DNA from: Gossypium raimondii
Lineage: Eukaryota; Streptophyta; Magnoliopsida; Malvales; Malvaceae
Assembly: GCF_025698545.1 (NCBI RefSeq)
Contig: NC_068570.1
Span: 51,293,924-51,357,923 of the forward strand
Direction of reading: 5' to 3'
Length of the DNA stretch: 64,000 nt
Made by a program: the position numbers and the translations under genes. Below are positions 46,138 to 58,853 of this stretch, piece by piece. The stretch's first letter is position 1. Every line of letters begins with the position of its first letter. The notes beneath the pieces are model-generated. The model was not told the origin of the DNA. It made no database searches and was given only the letters and a program-made list of their open reading frames with translations.

Positions 46138-47369
46138 TCAGAAAAGAATAGAAGGAATAGTTGGAGACACAATGGTTTGACTGACCGGACTAGCTTCTGC
46201 AGACGGAATTGGAAGACAATGTTCCCTTAGATTTATCCTGAATTCAGCCGACGAATCAATTGAGACTGATTTACTGGGATGGCACGTAGCTGGTAACTCA
46301 ACCGAAATAGACCAGTCAAAATTGCAACTTGGTGTAGGAGGAAGAGGTACAGCTGGTGGCAAGATAGTAGTGCTGCCGGGTTCTGCTGTGAGCAAGACAG
46401 AAGAGGGCCAAACAACAGGAACACATGTAGAAGAACTGAAAGAGGACTGAACAGTGGCCAGAACAGGTGAATGAAACAAGAATCGACGTTCATCAAACAC
46501 AACATGATGAAAAATAATAGCCTTACCATCTAGTGTGAGACAATGATAGCCCTTATGTTGAAAGCTATACCCCAGAAACGTAAATGGTTGTGAACAAAAA
46601 TCAAATTTGTGTTGCACAAAAGGACGTAAATACGGAAAGCAACAACAACCAAACACCCTTAAGTGATCATATGTAGGCTTACAACCATAAAGATTCTGAT
46701 ATGGAGACTGACCTTTGAGGACCGGAGTAGGCAGACGATTGATAAGATGAACAGCACTGCAGAATACATATCCCCAGTAATTCATAGGTAGATTAGCTTG
46801 AGCCAAAAATGTAAGACCAGTTTCCACAATGTGCTTGTGTTTACGCTCAGCAACCCCATTTTGTTCTGAAGTATGTGGACAAGAAAGACGATGAAGAATC
46901 CTATGACTAGCTAGAACTGATGTAAAGGCATGAAACTTACCTCCCTAATCACTCTGAAATTTTTTAATACTATTTCCAAACTGCATGACGACCATTTTCT
47001 GAAACTGAAGAAAACAATCAAGTGCTTGAGATTTACATTTAATCAAATAAACCCAGGTAAACTGACTACACATGTCTACAAATGAAACATAATACAAATT
47101 ACCCCCATAGGGAACAGGAGCCGACCCCCACAAATCAGAAACAACCAATTCAAACAATTCCATATATTCGGTAGTAGAATGTGAAAAGGGCAATTTATGT
47201 GATTTTCCTTTCTAACAGGCAATACAAACATTATCAAGACATTTTTTATTTGAAACAATTCGACACTTATCAAGGACAAGTTTAACAACTGTAGTAGAAG
47301 GATGACCAAGTCTTTTATGCAACAGAGTAAAAATATCATCATCGGAGGAATGACGGCCACCCTTCCCAT
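46138..47369 (-). pseudogene. Copia integrase, broken
   Basis: The core at 47193-46945 carries LVVSDLWG, SFVDMCSQFTWVYLIK and KKFQSD (two of the three acidic residues). A stop follows directly. 46827-46138 is the C-terminal part (NYWGYVFCSAVHLINRLP, HLRVFGCCCFPYLRP and FLGYSFQHKGYHCL). A pre-integrase Cys pair sits near 47205-47235. At least two disruptions. Confidence 0.88.
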
Positions 47370-47578
47370 GAAAAGTCACCAGGGTAGTGCGTCAGAGTGG
47401 TCTCCATATGCTGCCCAGCTCCATCGAAGGTAGTCGATTAGCTAGAAAAGTTACCGGGCAGGCTTTGGCCAGTGTGAATAGAAGGAAATCGTGTCGGGGT
47501 TGGTTCGCTCGGACCGCCGTAGTCGCGATTGAACCAATAGAAAAAACGTTGTGCGAGATTACCGTATCGATCGCATAG

Positions 47579-48386
47579 CTAGCACTGCATCTGAGGACAA
47601 AAACCACGCCCAAGCAAGCCAGAAGAGGAGCGACCACTACGCCCAGCACATAGATCAGACTCAGTCACCGCCACAGCCGGAGAGGCTTCAGCCAAGTTCA
47701 CATGCATCGACATGTCTTGCACCGCTTGTGTCTGGGGACTCTCAAACTCCATCAGCACATTAACCAATTTTTGAAACGGGAGTGTCTCTGACGAAAATGA
47801 TGCAAGAGTCAACATTGCATCAAACTCCGACGAAAGACCAGCGAGAATCACTTGTACCTTTTCGACCTCCGAAATGATAGATCTAGAAGCCTCAAGCAGA
47901 GCACAGGTATTCTGAACCTTGGCTATGTTTTCGCTAACAGTCAACGTACCTTTCTTGAGAGAGTGCAATTCATGATTGATTCATGAGATTTTAGCACCGG
48001 TGGAGGCAGCAAACAACCGATTTGCAATGCTCCAAATGTCACACGCCGTTTTAGCGGCTGTAAAAGAAAATAATAAAGATGCACTAATAGTAGAGAGTAC
48101 CAAGTGGCTAGAAGCTTATCTTGTTGAAGAAAGATAGATGCATCGAGATTTGGGGTCAGAACACCATCCGTAGACGCCACAAATATAGGCGGAGTAGGTA
48201 GTGTACCTTCTAAAAAACCTTGCAACTCATATCCTTCTGTGATCAATCTGATATGTTGCTGCCATTGCACAAATTCTTCTCATCTAATTTCACTGTGTTG
48301 TGACAAGGAAAAGCTTGGATCAATCGCGAGCTGGAAAAAGATGGAGTACAATGATCAACGGACGTGGAATCTTGTGAATTAGCCAT
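47579..48386 (-). pseudogene. Copia gag, broken
   Basis: An ATG at 48386 opens a frame (MANSQDSTSV...) that reaches QWQQHIRLITEGYELQGFL, typical of plant copia gag. It shifts frame near 48100 and resumes at 47968 (SENIAKVQNTCALLE, GLSSEFDAMLTL). A zinc-knuckle-like CPQMQC... area at about 47540-47590 is interrupted by a stop. Confidence 0.85.
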
Positions 48387-48421
48387 GGAGCAGTAGCAGA
48401 CAAAAGCACCAGGAGGTTAGG

Positions 48422-48433
48422 CGACTGATACCA
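48422..48433 (-). other. Primer-binding site of the copia element
   Basis: The minus strand TGGTATCAGTCG directly follows the 5' LTR end TCTAACA. It is a Met-tRNA-type site. Confidence 0.8.
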
Positions 48434-48659
48434 TGTTAGATACTATACAAATTGCATGAACATATTGATAGAGAGAAAGATGAATCTACAGAGTGATTTT
48501 TGATCATTATTCCTTATCTATTTGAGTAAATACATTAATGATGTTTATATACTCATATGAGAGTAACTGCTCCTAACCAACTTCATATCAAACTAATTAA
48601 CAGATTTGATAACAGACTAACAATCTTAACAATCTTTATACTAATATTTTCTCTTAACA
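48434..48659 (-). repeat. 5' LTR of the copia element
   Basis: 226 bp, TGTTAGATAC...CTTAACA on the plus strand. Confidence 0.9.
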
Positions 48660-49075
48660 GAGTTCAATTCCACAATCAAACTGAACAAATTTCTCCACCG
48701 AGAACAAGCATAAATTTGCAATGCCATCACAATGGCCTTGAGTTCAGGCTCATTAGAGTCCATAATACCAAGAGATCTTGAGAATAACTCCAATATTTTC
48801 CCGAAATGATCCCTCAACGCTCCACCTAAGACAGCCAAACCTAGTTTTCGTCGAGCAGCGCTGTTGACATTGAATTTTGCTGCTCCAAAAGACGAAGCTG
48901 ACCATTTGATACCCACTCTAGAACCATGCCAAGAGCTGGAAGGCAAACATAACCGAGGGGTAGTCCCACCATTGCGCTTCCAATAAATCCACCTCATCTT
49001 TCCTTACCTTCACCCGATAAAAAGATTTTAATTTAATAAGGAAAAAGATCTCATCCAAACTCAGCTGCATTATGT
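48660..49075 (-). pseudogene. LINE RNase H, N-terminal piece
   Basis: On the minus strand (48997-48660): IKWSASSFGAAKFNVNSAAR, then KLGLAVLGGALRDHFGKILE, LFSRSLGIMDSNEPELKAIV and LFSLIVELNS. This is the RNase H domain found at the C-terminus of plant LINE ORF2. It is interrupted by the copia LTR and resumes at 44292. Upstream to about 49075 weak LINE linker text can be read (LDEIFFLIKLKSFYRV). Confidence 0.75.
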
Positions 49076-50327
49076 ACGCAAATTATATGATTTGATATGA
49101 ATTTAGAATGTGATTTCATTTCCAGATTTGATCTTTGGATATATTTTTATATTCAATTATTTGTATATACATAACTATGATTTATTATGTAAGATGTTTT
49201 GATGTGTTTTGTAAAATTAATTTCTGCTTAATCTAAATCTTCTAATATGAATATGCACTTTGTCAACTAGGTTTAAACGTTATGTCAACATCTACTTTGT
49301 GATATAAATATTGATTGACAATTATTGTTTTGGTTATGTTCTGTACAACCATTAAGGTTTTCTTTTTATATACTTCTAACCCATTGCCATTGGAGTTCCC
49401 GCTAAAGTTAATTGTAGTTTTCCACCTACGTCATTGGGGTTAAAACTTTGATTTCGAGTTAGCATATTCTTATAGTCCTTTAAACATCAGTAATATGTTA
49501 ATTAGAAAAATTATTATACTTTTCATCAAGATGTAATACAAAATTTATGAATTTTAGCGTTTGATATTTTACGTTTCAGTTTAATACATATATCACTTTA
49601 TATGTTTGTAGGATTCGTGTTATGAGTATGTGGTGTTGTTATGTTGGAATTACACCGATTGGTAGGCACTTACTGTGTGTTTGAATATATGGAGGTGCAT
49701 CGGAAGGTGACGAAACCTTGAGGACTTATGGGCACCAAAAACTTTTTGGATATAGATCACTTGCTTATACCCTCAGCAAAATATTTAGTAAGATTCGATA
49801 ACACTAGTAGAGAAAGAATGATTTCGCTGAGAAGTGATTTACTGACCTTTTCCATACCTCGAAATAATTAGTCAACAAAAAAAATTAACGAAATGGCTTT
49901 AAAATGCTTAAGTACTGTAATTTATTTATTTTTGGTAAGCACGTTTCACATACTTTAATACATGACTTCTAGTAGTTTCAACGAAGTTTATTTTTAACAC
50001 GAAAATGTGGTTAGGATTTTTGTAGAATTTCTAATTCCCAGATATTGCTCTTGGGGGAGAATTAATTTATAGTGTACACATGAATAATTTGACTAAATTA
50101 TCATTAAACAAAAATAAAAGTTTTGATTTTATATGGTCTTGTTTTCTTCAATCTACGTAGCAGTTTTGGCATTGGGGTTGGAGTTAAGACAAAAGACAGC
50201 CATGGTCAGCTCCCATGCTGTTGTCTGTTTCAACATCTGTTACTCGTTATTACCGTTGAAAGTCAGCGAAGGAAGCCCGTAAATCTTGTTCAAATGTTCA
50301 AGTTTCAATGATTAGACCATATCTACA
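49076..50327. other. Intergenic, upstream of paralogue 2
   Basis: AT-rich and noncoding. Short frames have no recognisable product. It presumably contains the promoter of the gene starting at 50397. Confidence 0.4.
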
Positions 50328-50335
50328 TATATATA
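50328..50335 (+). promoter_or_regulatory. TATA box of paralogue 2
   Basis: TATATATA (within CATATATATAGAATTC) lies about 65 bp upstream of the ATG at 50397. Confidence 0.6.
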
Positions 50336-50396
50336 GAATTCATTCCTATTAAAACTCAATTCACTTTGGTGCTCTTAGATTAAACTTAAACAAGCC

Positions 50397-51623
50397 ATGG
50401 CAGGCATTCAAGTTTCAAGCAGCCTGTTGTTGTCAAAAAGTTTGCCTTCCTTGCGCTGTCGTCGTGAAATAGTTGGTGCGAGAGTTAACGCTCCAAGGGT
50501 CCACCTTGGTGTAGTCTCTCTCCCGAAGCTCCCTAGCAGATATTTAGTTGACGAAATGGAAACGAGAACCGGTTATCCTATTGCTAGACATGACACCAAA
50601 TCATCTGATGATCCTCGGGTGATTGCCAAGCTTTATGCGATCATGGAGGCTGTTGCAGATAGAGTGGAGATGCATAAGAACATTGGAGAGCAGCGTGATA
50701 ATTGGAATCGTCTCCTTTTGACTTCCATCAACGCCATGACCCTCAGTGGTGCCACCATGGCCGGGCTAGCCGCTTTAGCTGCGGAAGGGTCACCTTTGAT
50801 GGCACTTAAGCTATCTTCCATTGTGCTTTACGTAGCAGCCACGGGTTTGTTGTTGGTTATGAACAAGATTCAACCATCCCAACTTGCAGAAGAACAAAGA
50901 AATGCTGCGAGATTGTTCAAGCAGCTTCGTGTTCAAATTGAAACAACATTAGCTCTTGGCAAACTAGATATAAATGATGTTAATGAAGCAATGGAGAAAG
51001 TTTTAGCTCTTGCTAAGGCATATCCACTTCCTTTACTGGGTTCTATGCTTGAAAAATTCCCTTCAAAAGTTGAACCAGCAAGGTGGTGGCCAAAACAAAG
51101 GTCAAAGCAAGGATTTGTTGGGAAAATAGAGGGAAACAATGGTTGGACCAGAAAGCTAGAGGAAGAAATGAGGCAAGTTGTTAGAGTTTTGAAGCAGAAA
51201 GATTTGGCTGAGTATATAGATTTGGGTAGCAAAGCATTGAAACTTAATAAAATGTTGGCAATATCAGGTCCCTTGTTAACCATTTTAGGGGCTTTGGGAT
51301 CTTCCTTCGTGGGCACTACTGATTGCTCATGGCCTGTGATGATGGGAGTCGTAGCAGGTGCAGTAGCTACCGCGGTGAACTCGTTGGAACATGGCGGCCA
51401 GGTCGGAATGGTGTTCGAGATGTATCGAGGTAATGCCGGATTCTTTAAGCTGATTGAAGAGAACATAATGTCAAATATCAATGAGAAAGATGTTGAGAGA
51501 AGAGAAAATGGAGAAATCCTTGAAATGAAGGTGGCTTTGCAGCTAGGGAGGAGCCTATCAGAACTTAAGCAACTTGCAGCAATTGCAGAATGTAGTGAAG
51601 AATTTGCAAGCAAACTATTTTGA
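50397..51623 (+). CDS. At4g22030-like membrane-associated protein (paralogue 2)
   Basis: A single exon encoding 408 residues, of the family named 'probable F-box protein At4g22030'. No F-box is visible. Residues 1-50 are rich in Ser, Arg and Leu with only one acidic residue, so a chloroplast or mitochondrial transit peptide is possible. The conserved start of the core is LYAIMEAVADRVEMHKNIGE (residues 79-98). Hydrophobic pairs lie at about 106-129/132-155 and 267-287/292-310. MNKIQPSQLAEEQR follows the first pair, EHGGQVGMVFEMYRGNAGFF the second, and the end is EFASKLF. The ATG lies in the favourable context AAGCCATGGC, just after a TATA box. The N-terminus is unlike that of paralogue 1, so the two proteins may go to different places. 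The molecular function is unknown to me. Confidence 0.9.
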   Translation: MAGIQVSSSLLLSKSLPSLRCRREIVGARVNAPRVHLGVVSLPKLPSRYLVDEMETRTGYPIARHDTKSSDDPRVIAKLYAIMEAVADRVEMHKNIGEQRDNWNRLLLTSINAMTLSGATMAGLAALAAEGSPLMALKLSSIVLYVAATGLLLVMNKIQPSQLAEEQRNAARLFKQLRVQIETTLALGKLDINDVNEAMEKVLALAKAYPLPLLGSMLEKFPSKVEPARWWPKQRSKQGFVGKIEGNNGWTRKLEEEMRQVVRVLKQKDLAEYIDLGSKALKLNKMLAISGPLLTILGALGSSFVGTTDCSWPVMMGVVAGAVATAVNSLEHGGQVGMVFEMYRGNAGFFKLIEENIMSNINEKDVERRENGEILEMKVALQLGRSLSELKQLAAIAECSEEFASKLF

Positions 51624-52737
51624 TTGATATATAAGCTTATAAATGATTCTTTATTTTTTTGTACATCTTAGAAATGATTCTTTTGTATGTATATATGCAT
51701 ATGTAACCATTCAAACATAATTTTAACAGTTACTTGATCAAATGAACACCTTTGTTGAGTATTCACTAAAAACTGGTTATTAGAACCTAGAACATATGAA
51801 GTCATAGTTTGAATTCATATGAAGTTTTATTTTCATATTGCAAAGATAAGATGATCAAATTGATTTAAAAAAAGTGGAGTTTTATATTCATCCTGAGCTA
51901 CCATGATGTAAGACATAAATTTTTTATTTTGCAATAATCATTTATTTGTTACTTCAATTTTACTAAAAATCATTTTAGTTTTTCATTTAAATGTTCAATT
52001 CTTTTGGATTTTAAACTTTACAATTTACGTTATGTATTTTACATTAATAAATTTAATAAATATCCATTTCAAAAATAATTTGATAAATAATATAAATTTA
52101 AAAGTTAAAAGAGACAAAAAATTAATAAAAACTAAAATAACATCAACAACTAAATAATTCATTATATATATATTTAAACATCATGATGTTATATGGATAA
52201 AACGAAAAGGGAGGCTGATTTTGTGATTGGCCCCATATGGATGGATTTATGTAGATGAATTATTCATTTATATATAATTTTATAAAGTATAGCATACACT
52301 AAGATGGAAAGGTTTGAAAATGTGATTTTTGTGTAAAGGAAAATGTGATTATTAAAATTATTATTTTTAGCTACTTATAAGTTAGCATTAATTTGACTGT
52401 CAGCCAAGAGACTAGACAGATGATGTCACACAAATTATATTCACGTGCCATATACATGATATTGAAATAGTTGAAAATATATATTTATTAAAAATTAGAT
52501 AAGAGTGGAGTTGAAAGTTTAAAATTTATGTGTGTTTTTTTAACTCGTAATTTTTGATTAATTTATAAGAAGTTAAAAAAAATTATAGTATATTGTTATT
52601 GTTGGTGTATGGAGATAAAAAATTTATGTGCGTGTATCAATATCACTTTCTTTAAGATTTTTATTCGTCTCACTTATAATTTGGTATGTAAGAGTTATTA
52701 GTAAATGAACCTTGAGGATATAATGAAACTCAAAGGT
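51624..52737. other. 3' flank and AT-rich intergenic sequence
   Basis: 3' UTR of the preceding gene, then AT-rich sequence with no coding signal. No repeat ends defined. Confidence 0.4.
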
Positions 52738-54830
52738 TGTCTACGTTTTGCACTAGTAGAAATAGTTCACTGAGCATTGAGCGGAGCATAGCAAGAATAT
52801 CAATTTCTATAAAAAAAATTCTACAGTTTTTCTTTATAGAACAATCTAAGAATATTAAAAGATGGAGGAGAATAAAAGAAACTTTTGTTTCTCAACTTTT
52901 GATGTGTTTTGGTGTACCAAATAAATGAATTTTAACTTATATTTATAGGAGTTCTCATGTCTCTTAATATAGACATAACTATCCAAATGAATAGTCACAT
53001 CTTTTAGGAATAAACATAATTATTCAATAGATATAATAATTATGATTCCTTATTATTAATAAGTGATATAACTTTTGCGACAATAGACATAAATTATCAC
53101 TATAAATCGTGACAACACTTAATTAATAATCAAGTGACAACTTTTGGATCACTTGTAACTTTTCAATTATAACTATTAGAACATTATAAATATTTTAAAA
53201 ATGTTCCAACAATTCCCCCCTCCTCGTATTTTCAAAATATTTTAGATTTTGATAATCTTGAAAATCGATTGCATAAATGAAGGGGTCTTAGGATTGAATT
53301 TTCATTTAGTGAAAACATGCTATAGTTAATCAAAGTTGCATGGTATTTCATTTGATTAACCGAACACATCTCGCACAACGATTTCAACACCAATCAATGC
53401 ACGGTATCTAGAGACACTATTATGACCATGTGTTTGTAACCTCTTTTCATGTTGTTAAAGCCAAGCCCTTGAGCTCTTAGAAGCGACCACATTTCTACTC
53501 ATAGGTAGATCTCATCGAGATTGTTCCCGTAATTATAAGAATCTAACATATTTATGTTATGGGTCTATTGAGAATGTAATACTCATCCCCCCATCATTAC
53601 GGGTACCTAGCACTTTTCACCCTGTGATGGTATATTATATAATGTTTTATAGTGTTAGCAGTCACATACTGATGATGTATTTTATCTCATAAAACTTAAG
53701 ACTTAACGTTATACCAAGAGTTGAATCAAGTTTCCATCATGGGTGACTGAAATAGTATGGACTTGTACCTTATTCCTAAATTTCCAAATTTCCAACATAG
53801 CTATATTAATTTTCTATATCACATGGTGAAACTTTATATTTATTTGTGTCTTGAAAGTTCACAAGACCAACATCTCCACCATGTTATTCATTCTTTTGCA
53901 AAAGAATGCTATCAAGAATACCATTTGTATGATTATCAATTAACAATGATCACTTTATTGGTATTATCATGTATTTTTCACCAAGTAAGATGTTGCAAAG
54001 AGACCTCAAATCCCTTGGTGAAACTAGACAACATATTTCCTATTTTCCATAACCTCTTTTCATTGTCAATAGATGACCTTTAAAACTTATCACATATGCA
54101 TATCCAAATAACATGATTTCTTAACAAAGCAAGAATATTTCATATATTTTAGTATATAGTCAGTCATATTAGAGGATCGTCAACTGTCCAACTATTTGAC
54201 TACAACATCACACATTTATACACCTTTTATCATGGATATTTTTAATCATTTTGTGACTATAATCAAAACCATGTCCATTACTAAAATAGGTCAAATAGCA
54301 TTAATATTGGTATTTTCATATTAACGAGATCTTTGATTCACGACTTTTAAAGTGAATTTCAAAATTTTACTATATCTCAAAATTATAAGACTAAGAGATT
54401 GTAGATCATATCCAAGCTATATATATATAAGTATCATGTGCACCATCGAAACATGCATAATATGATCTCGCTTTCAAATATAGGATTATTATATCCATAT
54501 TTCCACTAAAATATTTTGTGCTAGAACGGTGATTTTATGAGATCAACTAATGCTTTCCATTATTCTATGACTAGAAAAATTAATCATGCATGTAGCGTAT
54601 GACATATTTAATTTCTAGTTAAAACCACTTCTAGTTCAACCTTTATAAAATAGAGTAAAAATGTGCAATCATATACAAAACACATTTAGCTTATGGTTAT
54701 TATTAAAAAAAACAACAAAGATTATTCATATTATTTATTCATCTACAAACTTTTATTTTTAGCAATGAATACACTTAAAAATGTCTCATCAATAACATCC
54801 GAATGCTAGTTAATATAAGTTTTCTTACCC
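52738..54830 (-). mobile_element. Noncoding LTR-type element (LARD/TRIM-like) remnant
   Basis: A candidate LTR lies at 52738-53211: the minus strand starts TGTTGGAACATTTTTAAAA and ends near GTAGACA. It is abutted on its upstream side by a polypurine tract GGAGGGGGGAATT (minus strand, 53212-53224). The 1.6 kb beyond it has no coding capacity and resembles a dispersed noncoding internal region that I recall from plant LARD-type elements. The second LTR was not found, so the right boundary is a guess. Confidence 0.5.
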
Positions 54831-55069
54831 GGTGATGCACAAGTTTGGTTGTATGTATCAATTAAAATATTTTAAAAATATTTTATAATTTTATATAAAT
54901 TTGTTTGTCTTATTGATATTATAAATAAATTCAAATTATTTATTGCAAGTAAAATTCTAAAAAAAATATTAGTACTAAAAATTAAAAAACAAAGAAAATA
55001 ATATCTTTCTTTAAGTAAAAAAATACATATATTTTCGAATAAAAGTTTTATGTAAAAAAAATACATATT

Positions 55070-55198
55070 GAAGCAATTGTACTGGCACACACAGTGCATC
55101 ATCTGACAAGCCGAAACAATTATACTGACACACACAGTACATCATCGGACAAGCCAAAGCAATTATATTGGCACACACGGTGCATCATCGGATAAACC
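55070..55198. repeat. 43-bp tandem repeat, 3 copies
   Basis: Three units of exactly 43 bp, each with TGGCACACACAGTGCATCAT-type text and ending GACAAGCC or a variant, with about 10-15% divergence. It occupies the mid-LTR minisatellite position. Confidence 0.9.
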
Positions 55199-56405
55199 GA
55201 AGTATAACATATCCATTTAATAGGTAACCAATTTTTAATTCCATTATAAGTTCAATTTACATTCTACCAATCTCAATTTCATCATCAATTTAATATTTCA
55301 ATACCATATATAACAATTCTCAACTCAATTTCATACCAATTTCATGTACCAGGTAAGTTATACAACTTTCTATTCTATTTGATTTAGTCCTTTATCTCGA
55401 TGTACCATATCAATCATCTCAACTTAACTCATACAAGCATTATATACTTACCTCGTGACTAAATCATGCAATTTAACAAGAACAAGCAATAATTAAACTC
55501 AATCGAATCATAGAAATACAAACAGAAATTTCAAGCTATTCGTTGACGACTTTAGCTTTTCCTTTTCTTTTTGAGGAATCCGAGCCGATGTTAGCTACAT
55601 ATTAACATAAACATAAAATATTATCAATATCCAACCAAATTAATAATTAATTTTCATTTTATACAAAATTTTCATTTTGTTTAATTTAGTCCTTAAAAAC
55701 AAGACTAACATAACTTTCAAATTAAAACTCCAAATTTAATTTTGATTTCACTATAATCCATTAGGGACCTCCTATTTCTTATTTCTATAGCAAATTTTAC
55801 ATTTTATTCAATTTAGTCCCTAATGTACGAAACTATCAATTAAACTTTACGATTTAATCTTTTTTCACACCTAAGCTTAAAATCTATCTATTTAACACCT
55901 AAAACTTTCAATTCTCAACTATAGCAAATTTCAAAACTTTAACAGTTTTACAAATTGATACATGGGCTACCTAGATTAAGCTCCCAAGATCTCAAAAATA
56001 TAAAAATTATAAGAAAAAAGACTAAATTGAACTAACCAATATGTTGAAATAAAAGCTTGAGAATTGGCCATATAGTTTTCCCTTTAAATTTCTCTCAATT
56101 TCGGTGGGGAAGATGATGTTCTCTCTCCCCTACTGATTTCTAATATATATACATATAATTTTATTTTTTTAACTTTTTAATATATAACTAATTAAAATTT
56201 TATAATATATTTTTATAACATCCATCTACCGTCCACTAGCATTTCTAGTGTGGTAAATTTTCCATTTTAGTCCATGGTTTAGTCACTATATAAATCCCAA
56301 CTCATTTCTTAATAAAGAATTTATAGCGATTGAACTTTACAATTTAGTTTCTAAACCTTAATTAATCACTATTTCGGCAAAATTACCTATCCAAAATTCA
56401 ATAAA

Positions 56406-58853
56406 TGTAACACCCCAAACCCAACCTAGAAGTTTAAGCCAAATTTAGATGAGTTACACCAACGTATTGAAAACTGATTTCAGTAATTATCCAGAAAACA
56501 TTCAAAAATTTACTTGATTCATGGTGGAAAAATCTTTTCGAAGTTTAACGTTAAAAAACGAAATTCGTTTTGTCGACTTGAGTGTTTTGCAGTTTCACGT
56601 TAAAAATTATCAACTACTGACAAATTTAGCAAAAGTCAAGACGAGCTCAGAAATAGACTACAAACCCAAAAGATCAAAAGCATTTTTATATTATTGCAAA
56701 ACAATCTGAAATCCCACACACCATCTGGTCCTAAGTCAGAGACTTACCTGAACACACAAATATAAAACCAAAAGGTGAGTTATAAAGCCTACTGTATAAC
56801 CAACATCAATTGCAATTAACAAAACATAGTATATAAATCAGAGTAACATAGAGAACTTAATAGCAAGTATAAGACTAGAATAGAATAGACCAGAGTATCA
56901 CGGAGATTTCCATCATGGTAATATAACAGAACAACACAAACCTACCGGAACAGGACAGAGCAGAACATAACATAGTGGAACAGAGCAGAGCTAAACTAAA
57001 CAGAACATAATAGAGCAAAGCTATGCAAAGGTTGTATGTTTATGCAGATGCAGCATTTTTTTCAAAATAGATAGGAATATAGATTTATTAGAAAATATTC
57101 TATCCAACTCCGCTACACACCAAGATAGAGTTCCCCCATAACTTGTCCAACCAAATCACACCAACAGATATCTATGGACAGTGCCACCAGAATTTTGCAG
57201 TTAAAACTGCTAGATCAGATATACGTGGTCAAGCCACTATATTGCAGTCAAGCTGTCAGAATAGGTCCGTGGATAAACCATCAGATAATGCAGATCATTA
57301 AAATGCAAGAAACTTCCTCCTTTCACATCATTTCAAGCGTCATGCAATGTGTCATGACATACATATACAGAAGCATAGTAATAAGTATGTAAGTCATGCT
57401 ATCGTACAATAACAGAGTTAGTAAGCATAGGAGCCCATGCGTTATAAAACAGATTGATCAAAACTTAACAAACAATATCAGATTTGCCATGAAGTCACAT
57501 GCATAGTTGTAAATCAAAATCAGTGCCAATTAATTCAACATATTCGATGTCACATGTTCTTTGGCATACCGTTAAACTTAACAGAATACATATCGTACCT
57601 GGATAATTCTCATACATAAAAGATCAGCACATTTTTCTCTAACATATCCTACTTATTTAGGTTCGAACATAGTGGATATACGTACAGATTACAAGGTGTT
57701 CATCACCAGATCATCAGATATAATGTTATATAACCTAATTCAGATCGTAGGGACCCTACAATAGGCTTACATTCGTTTTGAACGACGCTTATGGCCTAAA
57801 GGAAAAAATTCCAAATATTGGTCCAGACGCTTGTGTGGTTACACACGGTCTGGATAGCTAGCCCGTGTGCCTCCGCACGGTTTAGCACATGCCCGTGTGT
57901 CTTACACGGTCTAACACACGCCGGTGTGTTACACGGGCGCCTAATATGTAATCAGTGAGTTACACGCCCTGGACACACGCCGGTGTCATTGGCCCGTGTG
58001 AACCCCGCATAACACATAACCATACACGACATGGACACACACCCGTGTGCCTCCAATTTTCAAGAACAGTGGGTTAAACGTCCTACCACACGGCTTGGCA
58101 CAGGACTGTATAGCTCATACGGTTTACCACATAGCCTGGCATGCAGCCGTGTGGCATCGGCAATCAGTTTTCCAACGACTAAACTTGAAACAAAAGTTGT
58201 GTTATCGGTACCCACCTAACACAGATTTGATGTAGAAGCAACAAGGATGGATTCCTATCCCTAAAATAACATTACAACAATAGATCAAACGACTTATTCG
58301 AAACAATCATTAAGATTAGCATCCAAACCCGATGAAATCTCAAAACGAAAACTAACGCTTACCCTCGTACGAAATCAACAGTACAAACTTAGAATGTTGA
58401 AAGAACGTTACTCTTGAGAACTTTGCCTAACAAAGACTTACACAAATCAGAATCCATTCCAAATGAAAAGGATGTAACTTCGACCATCATCAAACTCAAG
58501 CAAATAAAACTTGACAAAGGACACTTACAGTTTGACTGAAGATTAATCGCACAAAGGAACTTGGCGTAACGAATACAAAAGGATTCAACGACAGAATAAC
58601 GAAGTAAAAGAAAGGAAAAAGTATAATTGAACGGAAGAGGAGAAAAAAATAAAAGAAAGAAAAATAGAAGGAGAAGAGGACGTTCTGTGAATATGAGAAT
58701 CAATCAAATCATCAATCGGGACCAGAACACCTAACCACTAAACCATATCAATTTACTTGTTAAAATTTCCAAGATTTTAACTCATAAATCGAGAGATGAC
58801 CACTCTTGATTTCACAAGTCAATTTCTTCTAACCCAGTTTTTGGGATGTTACA
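56406..58853 (-). mobile_element. Solo gypsy LTR with an extra 5-bp end
   Basis: TGTAACACCCC (56406) to GGGATGTTACA (58853), 2448 bp, no genes. The bases directly outside do not match (ATAAA against ATTCA). If ATAAA at 56401-56405 is counted as part of the insertion, ATTCA at 56396-56400 equals ATTCA at 58854-58858. A CACACGG cluster lies at 57836-58157. Its TGTAACACC end is the 3' end in the minus sense, as in the chromovirus. Confidence 0.82.
57836..58157. repeat. CACACGG/CCGTGTG palindrome cluster
   Basis: Alternating CACACGG, CCCGTGTG and CACACGCCGGTGTG-type words over about 320 bp inside the solo LTR. Here the cluster is nearer the 5' end (about 700-1000 bp from 58853). Confidence 0.8.

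Larger units (their letters stand above)
44293..48659 (-). mobile_element. Ty1/copia retrotransposon, short LTRs, coding-dead
   Basis: Two 226-bp LTRs (44293-44518 and 48434-48659) are highly similar. The domain order on the minus strand is gag, integrase, reverse transcriptase, RNase H, which defines copia. The PBS is TGGTATCAGTCG beside the right LTR. The purine-rich GAGAAGCTGAGTG by the left LTR acts as polypurine tract. It lies inside a LINE RNase H gene. No clean 5-bp target duplication is visible, and the left LTR's outer edge has changed (CGTTCGA instead of TGTTAGA). Short LTRs suggest an Ale-like lineage, not proven. Confidence 0.9.

Noticed and set aside
50933-51613. 226-codon antisense frame
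   Set aside because: It is the shadow of the plus-strand gene 50397-51623, which has family conservation. The same applies to 27946-28326 and 28534-28851 against the minus-strand gene.
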